Shown here: piece after piece, positions 1 through 6,710 of the stretch
Numbering within the stretch: position 1 is the stretch's first letter
How the letters are laid out: each line of letters starts with the position of its first letter
Origin: Rhodospirillaceae bacterium
GTDB lineage: Bacteria > Pseudomonadota > Alphaproteobacteria > UBA11073
Direction: 5' to 3'
NCBI GenBank assembly: GCA_003536545.1
Contig: DPZW01000076.1
Span: 1-11,396, forward strand
DNA length: 11,396 nucleotides
The notes under the pieces: generated by a model
The model's database searches: none
What the model saw: the letters and a program-made list of their open reading frames with translations, nothing else
What the model was told of the DNA's origin: nothing
Program-made: the position numbers and the translations under genes

Positions 1-279
1 CTGTTTGATCGCTATGCGGCAGATCTGGAAAATACCCTGACCCTGCCTACCTTGAAATTTGCCCTCGAACAAATCGTCGCCTGTGCCAAGGATGAGGTAT
101 TTTACGAAGCTCTGAAAATCTGCCGCGCCATGATGGAGACCGAAGAACGCCTGTTTGAATATGGCCAGCAGCTGAAGGAAGAGAAGGGTCAGCCCGATTT
201 GCCGCCCGTGCCGGATGATGTGGATTTTGAGTCCCTGGCCGCTAAAATGAAGGCGCGCGCCGCCGCAGACGGCAATTAA
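1..279 (+). CDS. C-terminal part of an unrecognised protein (5' truncated)
   Basis: The frame is open from the first base, so the gene begins upstream of the window and 92 residues are visible. An in-frame TTG at 52 exists, but nothing suggests it is a real start. The fragment is largely helical and charged, with two cysteines in the first half (in VACAKDEV and KICRAMM), then a Pro/Asp-rich linker (PDLPPVPDDVD) and an Ala/Lys-rich tail. There is no signal peptide or membrane segment in the visible part. It stops 78 bp before flgK, so it may belong to a flagellar cluster, but the sigma-54-type promoter in between suggests flgK is not dependent on it. I do not recognise the family and assign no function. 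Confidence 0.75.
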   Translation: MFDRYAADLENTLTLPTLKFALEQIVACAKDEVFYEALKICRAMMETEERLFEYGQQLKEEKGQPDLPPVPDDVDFESLAAKMKARAAADGN

Positions 280-305
280 ATCAATTAGTTAGATACGCAT
301 CCATT

Positions 306-321
306 TGGCCTGAAACTTGCA
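306..321 (+). promoter_or_regulatory. Probable sigma-54 (RpoN) promoter for flgK-flgL
   Basis: The sequence TTGGCCTGAAACTTGCA has the -24 GG at 307-308 and the -12 GC at 319-320, separated by exactly 10 bases. It matches the TGGCACG-N4-TTGCA consensus except at two positions inside the -24 block. Transcription would start near 332, giving a 26-nt leader before the flgK ATG at 358. In Caulobacter and relatives, late flagellar operons use sigma-54 with the activator FlbD, which fits the genes downstream. No FlbD site was identified by eye. Confidence 0.7.
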
Positions 322-357
322 TTGGTAGAGGGACAACAAAGAATATGGTGAACGCGT

Positions 358-1824
358 ATGAGTATTGGTGCCCTATCCACAGCTATCCAAGGCCTCAATG
401 TCGCCCAGCGGCAGCTGGAGACCATTGCCCTTAACGTCGCCAATGCGTCAACGCCTGGCTATACCCGCAAATCCCTGTTGCAATCCACAACTGCGATTGA
501 TGGCGTGGGCGTGGGCGTACAAACGGGTCAATTACAGCGTACGCTAAATAAAAGTTTGCAGGCGGACCTGTGGCGTCAGGGCAGCCGCGCAGCCAGTGCA
601 GATGTGGGTGAAAGCTACCTGACACGTATCCAACAATTATTCGGCACACCAGATAGCGAGCAATCTTTTGCAGCCACCATCTCAAAGTTAAAAAGCGGAT
701 TTGTCGCTCTGTCTTCTGATCCATCCAGCGGCGTGAAACAAAGTGAAATCGTGGGCTATGCCCAGACGGTGGTGGGTAAGTTTAATAGTATGTCACGCAA
801 TATCCAGAATTTGCGCAGCAATGCGGAAAGCCAGATTTTGGACGAAGTTTCCCAGTTGAATACGCTGGCGCAGAATATTGCGGATGCCAACGTGGCGATT
901 GTTTCTGCCTATAATCGCGGGGATAACCCGGTGGAGTTGCTGGATCAGCGTGATTTATACGTTCAGGAATTATCCAAACACATGAACATCACCACCTTCA
1001 TGTCCGGTGATGGCTGTATGGTGGTGCAAAGCGCGCAGGGCGCAGTCATCGCAGATATCACCGCCAAAGAATTCAGTTTTGCACCGTCGCCGATGACATA
1101 CAGTGCTTTCTATCCCACATCAGCCAATGGTATTTTATTGAATGGTGTGGATATCACAGCGCAGGTGACTTCGGGATCTGTGGGTAAATTATTTGAATTG
1201 CGTGATACAACTTTGCCAGCTGCCCAGGCAATGATTGATGAATCCGCGCATAAAATGGCTCTGCGTTTTGAAGCGCAGGGTGTGACGTTATTTACCAACG
1301 CGGCCGGGAATGTTCCCACAGATGTGGTTGCCAATTATGTCGGTTTCAGTGCGTTGATGGTTGTTAATCCTGCCGTGATCGCAGATCCGTCTTTGTTGAA
1401 AGATGGCACCGGCGGCGGGCCTGTGCTGAATGCCAATGACAACAGCAATATTTTAAAAGTTATCGATTTTACCTTTGGTGATTTTGCTGATGCAGCGCAA
1501 ACCGCACATGCAGGTTTTCGTACCACCAACCTGGGGCCAAATGGCGATATCACCATCGATCTGCCCGGCAGCGGCAATATTTTGAACTTTGCCAACAGTC
1601 TGATTGCAAAACAGGCGCAGCAATATTCCCTGATCAAAGGGGAGAAAGACTACGAAGTAGCCTACCATGACACCCTGTCGAAAAAATATCAGGATGAAAC
1701 CGGTGTTTCGATTGATGGTGAAATGACCACGATGATCACCATTCAAAAATCTTATTCAGCATCCGCACGAACCATCACGGCAGTGACCGAGATGTTTGAT
1801 GCGCTGCTGCGTGCAATTAATTAG
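358..1824 (+). CDS. flgK: Flagellar hook-associated protein 1 (FlgK, HAP1)
   Basis: FlgK forms the first ring of the hook-filament junction. It is exported by the flagellar type III apparatus and capped by FlgL. The 488-residue product has the diagnostic N-terminal D0 helix and signature (LNVANASTPGYTRK, residues 25-38), shared with rod and hook proteins. The C-terminal D0 helix (residues about 457-488, containing SYSASARTITAVTEMFDALL) is typical of FlgK. There is no cleavable signal peptide, as expected for this export route. Length is somewhat below the enterobacterial protein (about 547), with a shorter variable middle. The ATG at 358 is chosen because the protein begins MSIGALSTAIQGL, exactly where FlgK proteins begin. 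Shine-Dalgarno complementarity is weak (GGTG at 347-350). flgL follows after 13 bp, so the two are surely co-transcribed. Confidence 0.96.
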   Translation: MSIGALSTAIQGLNVAQRQLETIALNVANASTPGYTRKSLLQSTTAIDGVGVGVQTGQLQRTLNKSLQADLWRQGSRAASADVGESYLTRIQQLFGTPDSEQSFAATISKLKSGFVALSSDPSSGVKQSEIVGYAQTVVGKFNSMSRNIQNLRSNAESQILDEVSQLNTLAQNIADANVAIVSAYNRGDNPVELLDQRDLYVQELSKHMNITTFMSGDGCMVVQSAQGAVIADITAKEFSFAPSPMTYSAFYPTSANGILLNGVDITAQVTSGSVGKLFELRDTTLPAAQAMIDESAHKMALRFEAQGVTLFTNAAGNVPTDVVANYVGFSALMVVNPAVIADPSLLKDGTGGGPVLNANDNSNILKVIDFTFGDFADAAQTAHAGFRTTNLGPNGDITIDLPGSGNILNFANSLIAKQAQQYSLIKGEKDYEVAYHDTLSKKYQDETGVSIDGEMTTMITIQKSYSASARTITAVTEMFDALLRAIN

Positions 1825-1837
1825 GGGAAGCAAGATC

Positions 1838-2833
1838 ATGTCTAACACCGTATCAGAACTGGGTAAAAATTTTTATAACGGCATTATTGTCCGCGATCTG
1901 AACTACAGATTGCAAGGCATGATGGGGCAAATCTCAACGGGTAAAAAAGCCCAGACCTTTGGTCAATTGGGAACCGGCACCACAACTTCTTTGTCGCTGC
2001 GTTCACGCTATGACGGTTTGCAGGGTTATCTCAGCTCTATCAATAACGTCAAGCTGCGCACGGACAGCATGACCACAGCGATGACAGATATGTCGAACAG
2101 TACGACAGACATTCTGGCCAAGATGAATGCGGTCAGCGAGGGCGGTGTGCCGGATATTGCGGTTTTGAAAAACGCTGCACAGAATGCCCTGTCTGAAATT
2201 CTCCAGCGCATTAACTCGCGCGTCGACGGCAAATATGTGTTTGGCGCGGATACCAGCGATAAAATTCCCTTGACGGATACCTCCCTGGCTTCGACCAATA
2301 TCGGGCTTGAGGTTGCCAATTATCAGACGGGAACTTCTGCAGCCGCAGTGATTACCGCAATTGATGCTCTCACGGATGCACAGCTGGGCTTTAATACCGA
2401 TCTGGCGGGTGCGGGTGACTTGCTTGTGCGTGCGGATGATAATCTGGATATCAATTACACCGTTAAAGGCAATGAAGATCCCTTCAAAGATGCGATCAAG
2501 GGCCTATCGATGCTCGCCAACCTTGAATATGATGAAGATTACCCTGATGAATTCTGGACGCTCTTTAACGAGGCCAAATCACGCCTGGATGGCGGTTCAC
2601 GTGACATTGACCTGCGCAACGGTCAACTGGGTGTGGCGCGGAACCAGATGAATAATCTGATTAAATCGCATCAGGACCTGCAACTCGTCATCGAAACCAA
2701 TATTTCAGATGTTGAAGACGTGGATGTGGCTGCCGTTTCTGCCAGTCTGCAAACGCTGCAGTTTCAGATCCAGGCGACCTATGCCACCATCAGTCAGGTG
2801 ACACAGCTCAGCATCCTGGATTACCTCAGATAA
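1838..2833 (+). CDS. flgL: Flagellar hook-associated protein 3 (FlgL, HAP3)
   Basis: FlgL is the second junction protein between hook-associated FlgK and the flagellin filament. It shares terminal D0/D1 helices with flagellin. The 331-residue product has a flagellin-like N terminus (GQISTGKKAQTFGQLG, residues about 30-45) and a C-terminal helix ending in QVTQLSILDYLR, as in FlgL proteins. The start at 1838 is preferred because AGGGGAAG (1823-1830) lies 7 nt upstream. The longer in-frame start at 1796 would overlap flgK by 29 bp and lacks a comparable site. A flagellin is possible in principle, but the position directly after flgK and the absence of a long conserved flagellin N terminus favour FlgL. 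It ends 15 bp from the convergent minus-strand gene. Confidence 0.93.
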   Translation: MSNTVSELGKNFYNGIIVRDLNYRLQGMMGQISTGKKAQTFGQLGTGTTTSLSLRSRYDGLQGYLSSINNVKLRTDSMTTAMTDMSNSTTDILAKMNAVSEGGVPDIAVLKNAAQNALSEILQRINSRVDGKYVFGADTSDKIPLTDTSLASTNIGLEVANYQTGTSAAAVITAIDALTDAQLGFNTDLAGAGDLLVRADDNLDINYTVKGNEDPFKDAIKGLSMLANLEYDEDYPDEFWTLFNEAKSRLDGGSRDIDLRNGQLGVARNQMNNLIKSHQDLQLVIETNISDVEDVDVAAVSASLQTLQFQIQATYATISQVTQLSILDYLR

Positions 2834-2838
2834 CCACG

Positions 2839-2854
2839 CAGTAAATAATTACTG
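2839..2854. repeat. Short palindrome between convergent genes
   Basis: CAGTAA (2839-2844) and TTACTG (2849-2854) form a perfect 6-bp inverted repeat around a 4-base loop. It lies exactly between the flgL stop and the stop of the converging gene, and includes the latter's stop codon. The stem is AT-rich and has no T-run, so as a factor-independent terminator it would be weak. It is the only structure seen at this convergent junction. Confidence 0.4.
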
Positions 2855-3961
2855 AACTGAAATTCCACTGGTTGGTGGATTAGGCGGCGGTATCATCAGA
2901 ACAGCCAGGGCAGCCTGATATTTTGCCTGCTCTTGTTCACCTTCAGCAATAAGCTTGTCCAGGGCGGTGCGGCGATCCAATTTGCGTTGCAGTTGTACAG
3001 GATTGCTGCGGATATCACCCAATTGCTGTGCGGAAGCATTCAGGGCGTCGCGTTCAGCCGCCAATAATTCATAATATGACATGCCAATCACATCCGCACG
3101 CGGATATTTGGAAAGCAGTGCGGTTTTATCACTGCCTTCAAATGCCAGAGCCTGGGCATAATTATTCATGCTCTTCAACATTTTGGGCTGTGTTTTTTCA
3201 ACCACCTCGCGGGCCATGCTGCGGCTCGATTCCCAACTATCACGGGCCGCATTATAGGCGATCATGGGCGGTGTTAATTGCGCATCTCTGGCTGCGCGGT
3301 CACCGCTTGAATTCACCATGGCGCGTCTAGATTCCAGCATAACGGCATGGTTATAACAATCTGCGCTATCACAATACTGGCGTGTCAGGGTAAGGTCTGC
3401 GCTGTAGCGCGCAGCATCCGCGCCGCCCTTTTTCAAATTCGTCTGAATTTCAGCAGCCAGGTCACGTTTGACTTTGGTCGCACCGCCCACAGGCCCTTTT
3501 AACTGGGTCTGGGCATCGGCAACACTGACATTGCGCACCTGTTGACGCGCAGTGATCAATTCCTTCTCGCTGACCAGTGTGGCGGTCGCCGCCGCGCAAT
3601 CGGTAAGGCTAGGCGTATATTTCGCATAAGCTTCAACCGTCGCATCCTGGGTGCGTTCGGTCTGGCGTACGGTATTGGCCTGATGCTCTTTCACCGCCAG
3701 CTGTTTGTCATCGGTCAGTTTTTGCTGGCCCTCTTGCTGGTCGCGTTTGTTATTCTGTTCAGTGGCGATCTGGCTGGATTTGGTGATGGCCTGAACGATC
3801 AACTGCTGCATGGTGGTGATGGCGAGCATAATGGTACTTGTTGATTTCTCGACATCAGCGCGATCAATATTTGTACAATAATCCGCATAAGCCGGGTTGC
3901 TGCCCGTCATTAAGACCAGAGCCAGTGCGGAAGAGAGTGCGAGGCGTTGTATGTTTTTCAT
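2849..3961 (-). CDS. Exported helical Cys-containing protein, unrecognised (possible T4BSS accessory)
   Basis: The product has 370 residues from the ATG at 3961. GGAG lies 6 nt upstream of that start, while the in-frame ATG at 3973 has an AGGGG touching it and is therefore less likely. A clear Sec signal peptide (MKNIQRLALSSALALVLMTG, cleavage after AYA at about residue 26) gives a periplasmic or secreted protein. The mature part is almost wholly helical. It has a Gln/Lys/Glu-rich coiled-coil-like stretch (about 65-105), four cysteines (29, 122, 197, 202; the last two as CDSADC), a long charged helical region to about 355 and a Pro-rich end. The overall look resembles VirB5/TrbJ-type helical pilus proteins, but I see no family signature and do not assign one. 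It is the second gene of a two-gene unit, 15 bp after the upstream gene. The location near dot genes suggests a link to secretion, by inference only. Confidence 0.85.
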   Translation of the reverse strand: MKNIQRLALSSALALVLMTGSNPAYADYCTNIDRADVEKSTSTIMLAITTMQQLIVQAITKSSQIATEQNNKRDQQEGQQKLTDDKQLAVKEHQANTVRQTERTQDATVEAYAKYTPSLTDCAAATATLVSEKELITARQQVRNVSVADAQTQLKGPVGGATKVKRDLAAEIQTNLKKGGADAARYSADLTLTRQYCDSADCYNHAVMLESRRAMVNSSGDRAARDAQLTPPMIAYNAARDSWESSRSMAREVVEKTQPKMLKSMNNYAQALAFEGSDKTALLSKYPRADVIGMSYYELLAAERDALNASAQQLGDIRSNPVQLQRKLDRRTALDKLIAEGEQEQAKYQAALAVLMIPPPNPPTSGISVQ

Positions 3962-3976
3962 AATTCTCTCCATCCC

Positions 3977-4807
3977 CTAGTTGTAAATATTGCGCTTGGG
4001 CGCGGCAGGGGTTGTTGGTTCTTGTTTCTGCTGTTGCACAGGCGCAGCTGCGCGTGGTGCGGGGGCTGCGGCTCTGGGCTGTGCGGCCGGCAGGCGCACT
4101 GCACTTTTGCCGCTGTCATTCCCCGATCCTGATCCAGGTGGCTTGCCAGAGGCATTGTTATATTTCACCGTAAAGGCACCGCTGGAAGTTGCCATGCTCA
4201 TCGCCTGGGTGCCGAATGCCCCGTTCATATTTTCAAAGATATTGCCCCGCGTTTTATCAATATTCATGCATTGCTGATCCAGGGTTTGATTCACCTTGGC
4301 CATTAACATGCTGCTGGGTTCCAGGCCAAATTGCTGTGCCAGGTTTTGAACGACCTCTAGTGACAGGCCCAATGCTGCGCCAATGGCTCCCAGTAGAGAG
4401 TCATTCAGCGCATTTGCTCTTTCGCGCGCATCATTGGCAATTTCATTCCGGCCAAGATCCAGGCAATTGCTGTTTTTCAAATCAACGGATTTATAAAGTT
4501 CGCTTTTCATCGCGACTTCCTGGTTGGCGGCCAGGTTGCCGTTCTGACGCAAAACAGCCATCACAACGGGATTGCAGCCGCCGGGTTGCAACACGGGAGC
4601 TTCACCAAGCGCAGTCGGCAGAAAATTAGTTTTTACATTTCTGCCATCAGGCAGAGTGATGCCCGTCTGATCATTTTTTTCAGCCTGTTTTTTCAGTTCA
4701 GCCACAATCGGGTGATTGGGATCCGTGGTGTCGCTCACTGCGGCCATGACATTGCCTGCTGGCAGTAGCAGGCCCGTCATTAAAAGAGAAAGTAGTAATT
4801 TGCGCAT
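3977..4807 (-). CDS. Exported protein with Ala/Pro-rich tail, unrecognised
   Basis: The product has 276 residues and is the first gene of the minus-strand pair. A standard signal peptide (MRKLLLSLLMTGLLLPAG, cleavage after VMA or VMAA, residue 22 or 23) sends it to the periplasm or beyond. The mature body (about 25-215) contains three cysteines (78, 115, 180) and a hydrophobic Gly/Ala-Leu helix (LLGAIGAALGLSLEVVQNLA, 138-157) that could associate with membrane or pack in a core. Residues 221-270 are a low-complexity Gly/Ser then Ala/Pro/Gln linker ending in RNIYN. GAGG lies 7 nt before the ATG, supporting the start. The segment QQCMNIDK (178-185) echoes YCTNIDR in the next gene's protein. I do not recognise the family. 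An outer-envelope partner of the neighbouring type IV system is a guess from context. Confidence 0.88.
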   Translation of the reverse strand: MRKLLLSLLMTGLLLPAGNVMAAVSDTTDPNHPIVAELKKQAEKNDQTGITLPDGRNVKTNFLPTALGEAPVLQPGGCNPVVMAVLRQNGNLAANQEVAMKSELYKSVDLKNSNCLDLGRNEIANDARERANALNDSLLGAIGAALGLSLEVVQNLAQQFGLEPSSMLMAKVNQTLDQQCMNIDKTRGNIFENMNGAFGTQAMSMATSSGAFTVKYNNASGKPPGSGSGNDSGKSAVRLPAAQPRAAAPAPRAAAPVQQQKQEPTTPAAPKRNIYN

Positions 4808-5099
4808 AAGCCAACCTCGTCGTTTTCTGAGTCGCAGACAGTATATGTAATTTTCATAATATCACGAAGCCAATGCAATCACCAAATAATTTAACTAAAA
4901 TTGTATTGAATTTTATTTGACACTTGTAATCTATTCTTCACATTACTTTAATAAAAATGTCATGAAAGACAAAATTTTGACGTTTATCTAAAATTTTATT
5001 GACTTTGGAGTGCCGCCTGGGGTAGGTTGTTGATGTTGGCAATATTCTGCCGATTTGTTTGAACAGATTTTTTTAAACCATATAACGGAGAACCGACTG
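4808..5099. other. AT-rich divergent intergenic region
   Basis: These 292 bp separate the start of the minus-strand exported pair from the GcrA-like gene and must hold promoters for both. The stretch from about 4840 to 5000 is markedly AT-rich compared with the flanking genes. AAAATTTT occurs twice (4971-4978 and 4990-4997). On the minus strand a TATACT box (4845-4840) could be a -10 for the exported pair, but no good -35 was found at 16-18 bp. A plus-strand promoter candidate is listed separately. No RNA gene or small coding frame was recognised. Confidence 0.6.
4924..4952 (+). promoter_or_regulatory. Candidate sigma-70-type promoter for the GcrA-like gene
   Basis: TTGTAA (4924-4929) and TTTAAT (4947-4952) are separated by 17 bp, matching 4/6 and 5/6 of the housekeeping consensus. 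Initiation near 4959 would leave a leader of about 140 nt. A partly overlapping TTGACA (4917-4922) is a perfect -35 but lacks a matching -10 at normal spacing. A second possible pair, TTGAAC/TATAAC near 5059-5086, would start almost on the initiation codon and is less likely. In AT-rich DNA such matches are common, so this is tentative. Confidence 0.35.
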
Positions 5100-5561
5100 A
5101 TGCTCAGCCGTACTAATACCCTTCGCAAACTGGATAACCTGACGCCTGCTGCTGTGACCTGGGCAGAGCAAATTGATGACCTGCGCGCCATGTGGATTGA
5201 TGGGACGCCCACTGAAGAGATTGCTGTGCGTCTGGGTCGCTCAGTCAGCTCAGTTCTCACGCAAGTGGTTCGCATCGGTCTGCCGCGTCGCGCTTCGTCT
5301 GGCCGCAAGCCGCGTAATCCTGAAGCAGCCGCAGTGAAAAAAGCACCCGTGCGCATGAATGTGATTGCATTTCCTGTGCGCACAGCCGGTGATGCCGCCG
5401 CGCATAACACGGCAACAGCCGTGCATAAAGCGCGCACCTGCCTGATGTGCAGCTCCTCTTTCCAGTCTTATGGTTCACACAACCGCATTTGTAATCGCTG
5501 CAAGGATACGAATTCCTACCAGGCTGGCGATGCGCATGAATATTGCATTAAAATCGCATAA
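5100..5561 (+). CDS. GcrA-like DNA-binding protein with C-terminal zinc ribbon
   Basis: The product has 153 residues. Residues 21-63 (WAEQIDDLRAMWIDG... to RIGLPRR) match the GcrA N-terminal helix-turn-helix pattern: W-x(6)-LR-x-W-x-x-G, then an I-A-x-x-L-G helix and a recognition helix ending R-I-G-L-x-x-R. Canonical GcrA is an alphaproteobacterial cell-cycle regulator that binds sigma-70 holoenzyme and GANTC-methylated promoters. Residues 64-112 are a basic, Ala-rich linker. Residues 114-134 form CxxC-x13-CxxC (C114, C117, C131, C134) with SHNRIC inside, a zinc-ribbon pattern. The start at 5100 has CGGAG 9 nt upstream; an in-frame TTG at 5055 lacks support. This is probably a GcrA paralogue and not the master regulator, because the C-terminal half looks different. 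Its position between the exported pair and the dot operon makes it a candidate local regulator, by inference. Confidence 0.8.
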   Translation: MLSRTNTLRKLDNLTPAAVTWAEQIDDLRAMWIDGTPTEEIAVRLGRSVSSVLTQVVRIGLPRRASSGRKPRNPEAAAVKKAPVRMNVIAFPVRTAGDAAAHNTATAVHKARTCLMCSSSFQSYGSHNRICNRCKDTNSYQAGDAHEYCIKIA

Positions 5562-5579
5562 TTGATTTTCAATTAAATG

Positions 5580-5615
5580 AAGGGGGCGCGGGGTTTTATC
5601 CTTTGCGCCTCTTTT
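5580..5615 (+). terminator. Probable factor-independent terminator after the GcrA-like gene
   Basis: AAGGGGGCGC (5580-5589) pairs with GCGCCTCTTT (5605-5614) as a 10-bp RNA stem that includes two G-U pairs, around a 15-nt loop. T residues at 5612-5615 overlap the stem base, and the downstream T-run is interrupted. A second small AT-rich inverted repeat (TAATTGA-TTT-TCAATTA) begins at the stop codon just upstream. Termination would separate the regulator from dotJ, but no convincing promoter was found between 5616 and 5646, so partial read-through is possible. Confidence 0.5.
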
Positions 5616-5646
5616 CTGTTGGAGATTCCTTCATTACGCTGCAGGG

Positions 5647-5931
5647 ATGCAGCCGCATCGCCATGACACATTGGAAAGCCTGAAATTTCGCCCCGAATTT
5701 TATCGGCGCATGTACCGTGTGGTTTTAAAGGTGGTATTGGCCAATAGTTTTTTATTGGCCATTTTATGTGCAATCACGGTTTATCTGGGCTTTTATGGCT
5801 TTAAGCCTGAACATTATTTTACCACTTCGCCCAATAGCCGGATTATAGAGTTGCAGTATAAGGTCCAGCCGCCGTATCGTAAGCCTATAGAGGAATCGCA
5901 AGGAACACATGCCCAACCCGCCGCCCCCTAA
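5647..5931 (+). CDS. dotJ: DotJ/IcmM-like inner-membrane protein of a type IVB secretion system
   Basis: The product has 94 residues, the same length as Legionella DotJ (IcmM). That protein is a shortened paralogue of DotI that joins DotI in an inner-membrane complex. The N terminus is cytoplasmic and basic (FRPEFYRRMYRVVLK), followed by one membrane helix (about 26-51) and a short periplasmic tail. PEHYFTTSPNSRIIEL (54-69) lines up with PPVRYFATSNDGRIIDL in the DotI encoded next door, showing the paralogy directly. No in-frame start lies upstream, so the ATG at 5647 is used; only GCAGGG touching the ATG resembles a ribosome site. The 3' end overlaps dotI by 23 bp. It sits first in a run ordered like icmM-L-K-E-G-C-D. 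Confidence 0.8.
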   Translation: MQPHRHDTLESLKFRPEFYRRMYRVVLKVVLANSFLLAILCAITVYLGFYGFKPEHYFTTSPNSRIIELQYKVQPPYRKPIEESQGTHAQPAAP

Positions 5932-6688
5932 AGGCACCAAGCCGCAAACCCATTCCGCACCCCAGCTGGGCCCGCGCCCACAGCGGCCGGAAGGCATGAA
6001 GGCTGCGCCTGTGCGAGCAGGCGGCAAGATTTCGGCTGCGCCCGCACAATTGGGTGGCGATAATTTACAAACAGTTGTGACGCGTAATAAATTTTACCGC
6101 GAAGGCTATCAGCATCTGATGAAGATTGCGATTGCCCAGGGGCTGGTGGTAGTGGTGCTGGCATTCCTGGTGGTTTACAAAATGTTTATTGAACCCCCGC
6201 CGGTGCGTTATTTTGCCACCAGCAATGATGGTCGTATCATTGATCTGAAACCGCTCAGTGATCCCAGCATGACAGATGCAACGGTGTTGTCATGGGTTTC
6301 GCAGGCCGCTGCCAATGTCATGACCTTCAGCTTTCTGGATTACCGCGTCCGCCTGCAGCAAAGCGCGGAATATTTTACACCGGTGGGTTGGAATGGTTTT
6401 ATGAAGGCCATTCAGGACAGCCGTTTTCTGGAGGGCGTCAAGGTGCAGCAGCAGATTATTACGGCTGTACCAGCCGCGGCACCCGTGATTGTGGACCGCA
6501 AGAAACCGGATGAGGCGGGCGACAGATTTTACTGGCGAATTCAGTTGCCGATGATTGTGACCTATACTTCAGGTGAAAAAACCGCGTCCAAGCGACAATT
6601 GCTGAATTTAATCGTTGTCAGGGTCTCTCCGCTGGAAAACCCGGCGGCTCTTGGGATTGAACAGTGGGTAGCCTCCGACCTAAGATAG
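5909..6688 (+). CDS. dotI: DotI/IcmL (TraM-like) type IVB secretion inner-membrane protein
   Basis: DotI is a bitopic inner-membrane protein of the Dot/Icm apparatus; its periplasmic domain resembles VirB8. The 259-residue product has a Pro/Ala-rich cytoplasmic tail (1-55), longer than in Legionella DotI (about 212 residues in total). One membrane helix follows (72-91), then the family's periplasmic domain: PPVRYFATSNDGRIIDLKPL (97-116), SWVSQAAANVMTFSFLDYR (128-146), YFTPVGWNGFMKAI (155-168), YWRIQLPMIVTYTSG (208-222) and the closing LGIEQWVA (248-255). AAGGA lies 5 nt before the ATG at 5909, inside the end of dotJ, so the two are probably translationally coupled. Next comes dotH after a very short gap. 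Confidence 0.94.
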   Translation: MPNPPPPKGTKPQTHSAPQLGPRPQRPEGMKAAPVRAGGKISAAPAQLGGDNLQTVVTRNKFYREGYQHLMKIAIAQGLVVVVLAFLVVYKMFIEPPPVRYFATSNDGRIIDLKPLSDPSMTDATVLSWVSQAAANVMTFSFLDYRVRLQQSAEYFTPVGWNGFMKAIQDSRFLEGVKVQQQIITAVPAAAPVIVDRKKPDEAGDRFYWRIQLPMIVTYTSGEKTASKRQLLNLIVVRVSPLENPAALGIEQWVASDLR

Positions 6689-6710
6689 CGGGGTGATTCT
6701 GCGAGGTTTT

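Noticed and set aside
1796..1837. Upstream in-frame start for flgL at 1796
   Set aside because: It overlaps the end of flgK and adds residues that do not fit FlgL. The ATG at 1838 has a strong AGGGGAAG site.
4829..4833. GANTC (CcrM methylation) sites in intergenic regions at 4829, 5624 and 11226, tempting given a GcrA-like neighbour
   Set aside because: Three sites in roughly 660 bp of spacer is about what chance predicts, so no enrichment is shown.
5055..5099. Upstream TTG start for the GcrA-like gene
   Set aside because: The ATG at 5100 has a suitable CGGAG site, and the added residues lie in AT-rich spacer without a ribosome site.
4988..5437. A 149-codon minus-strand open frame
   Set aside because: It is antisense to the GcrA-like gene. 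The Arg/Thr/Ala-rich product is typical of a shadow frame, and the sense frame has a clear domain and zinc ribbon.
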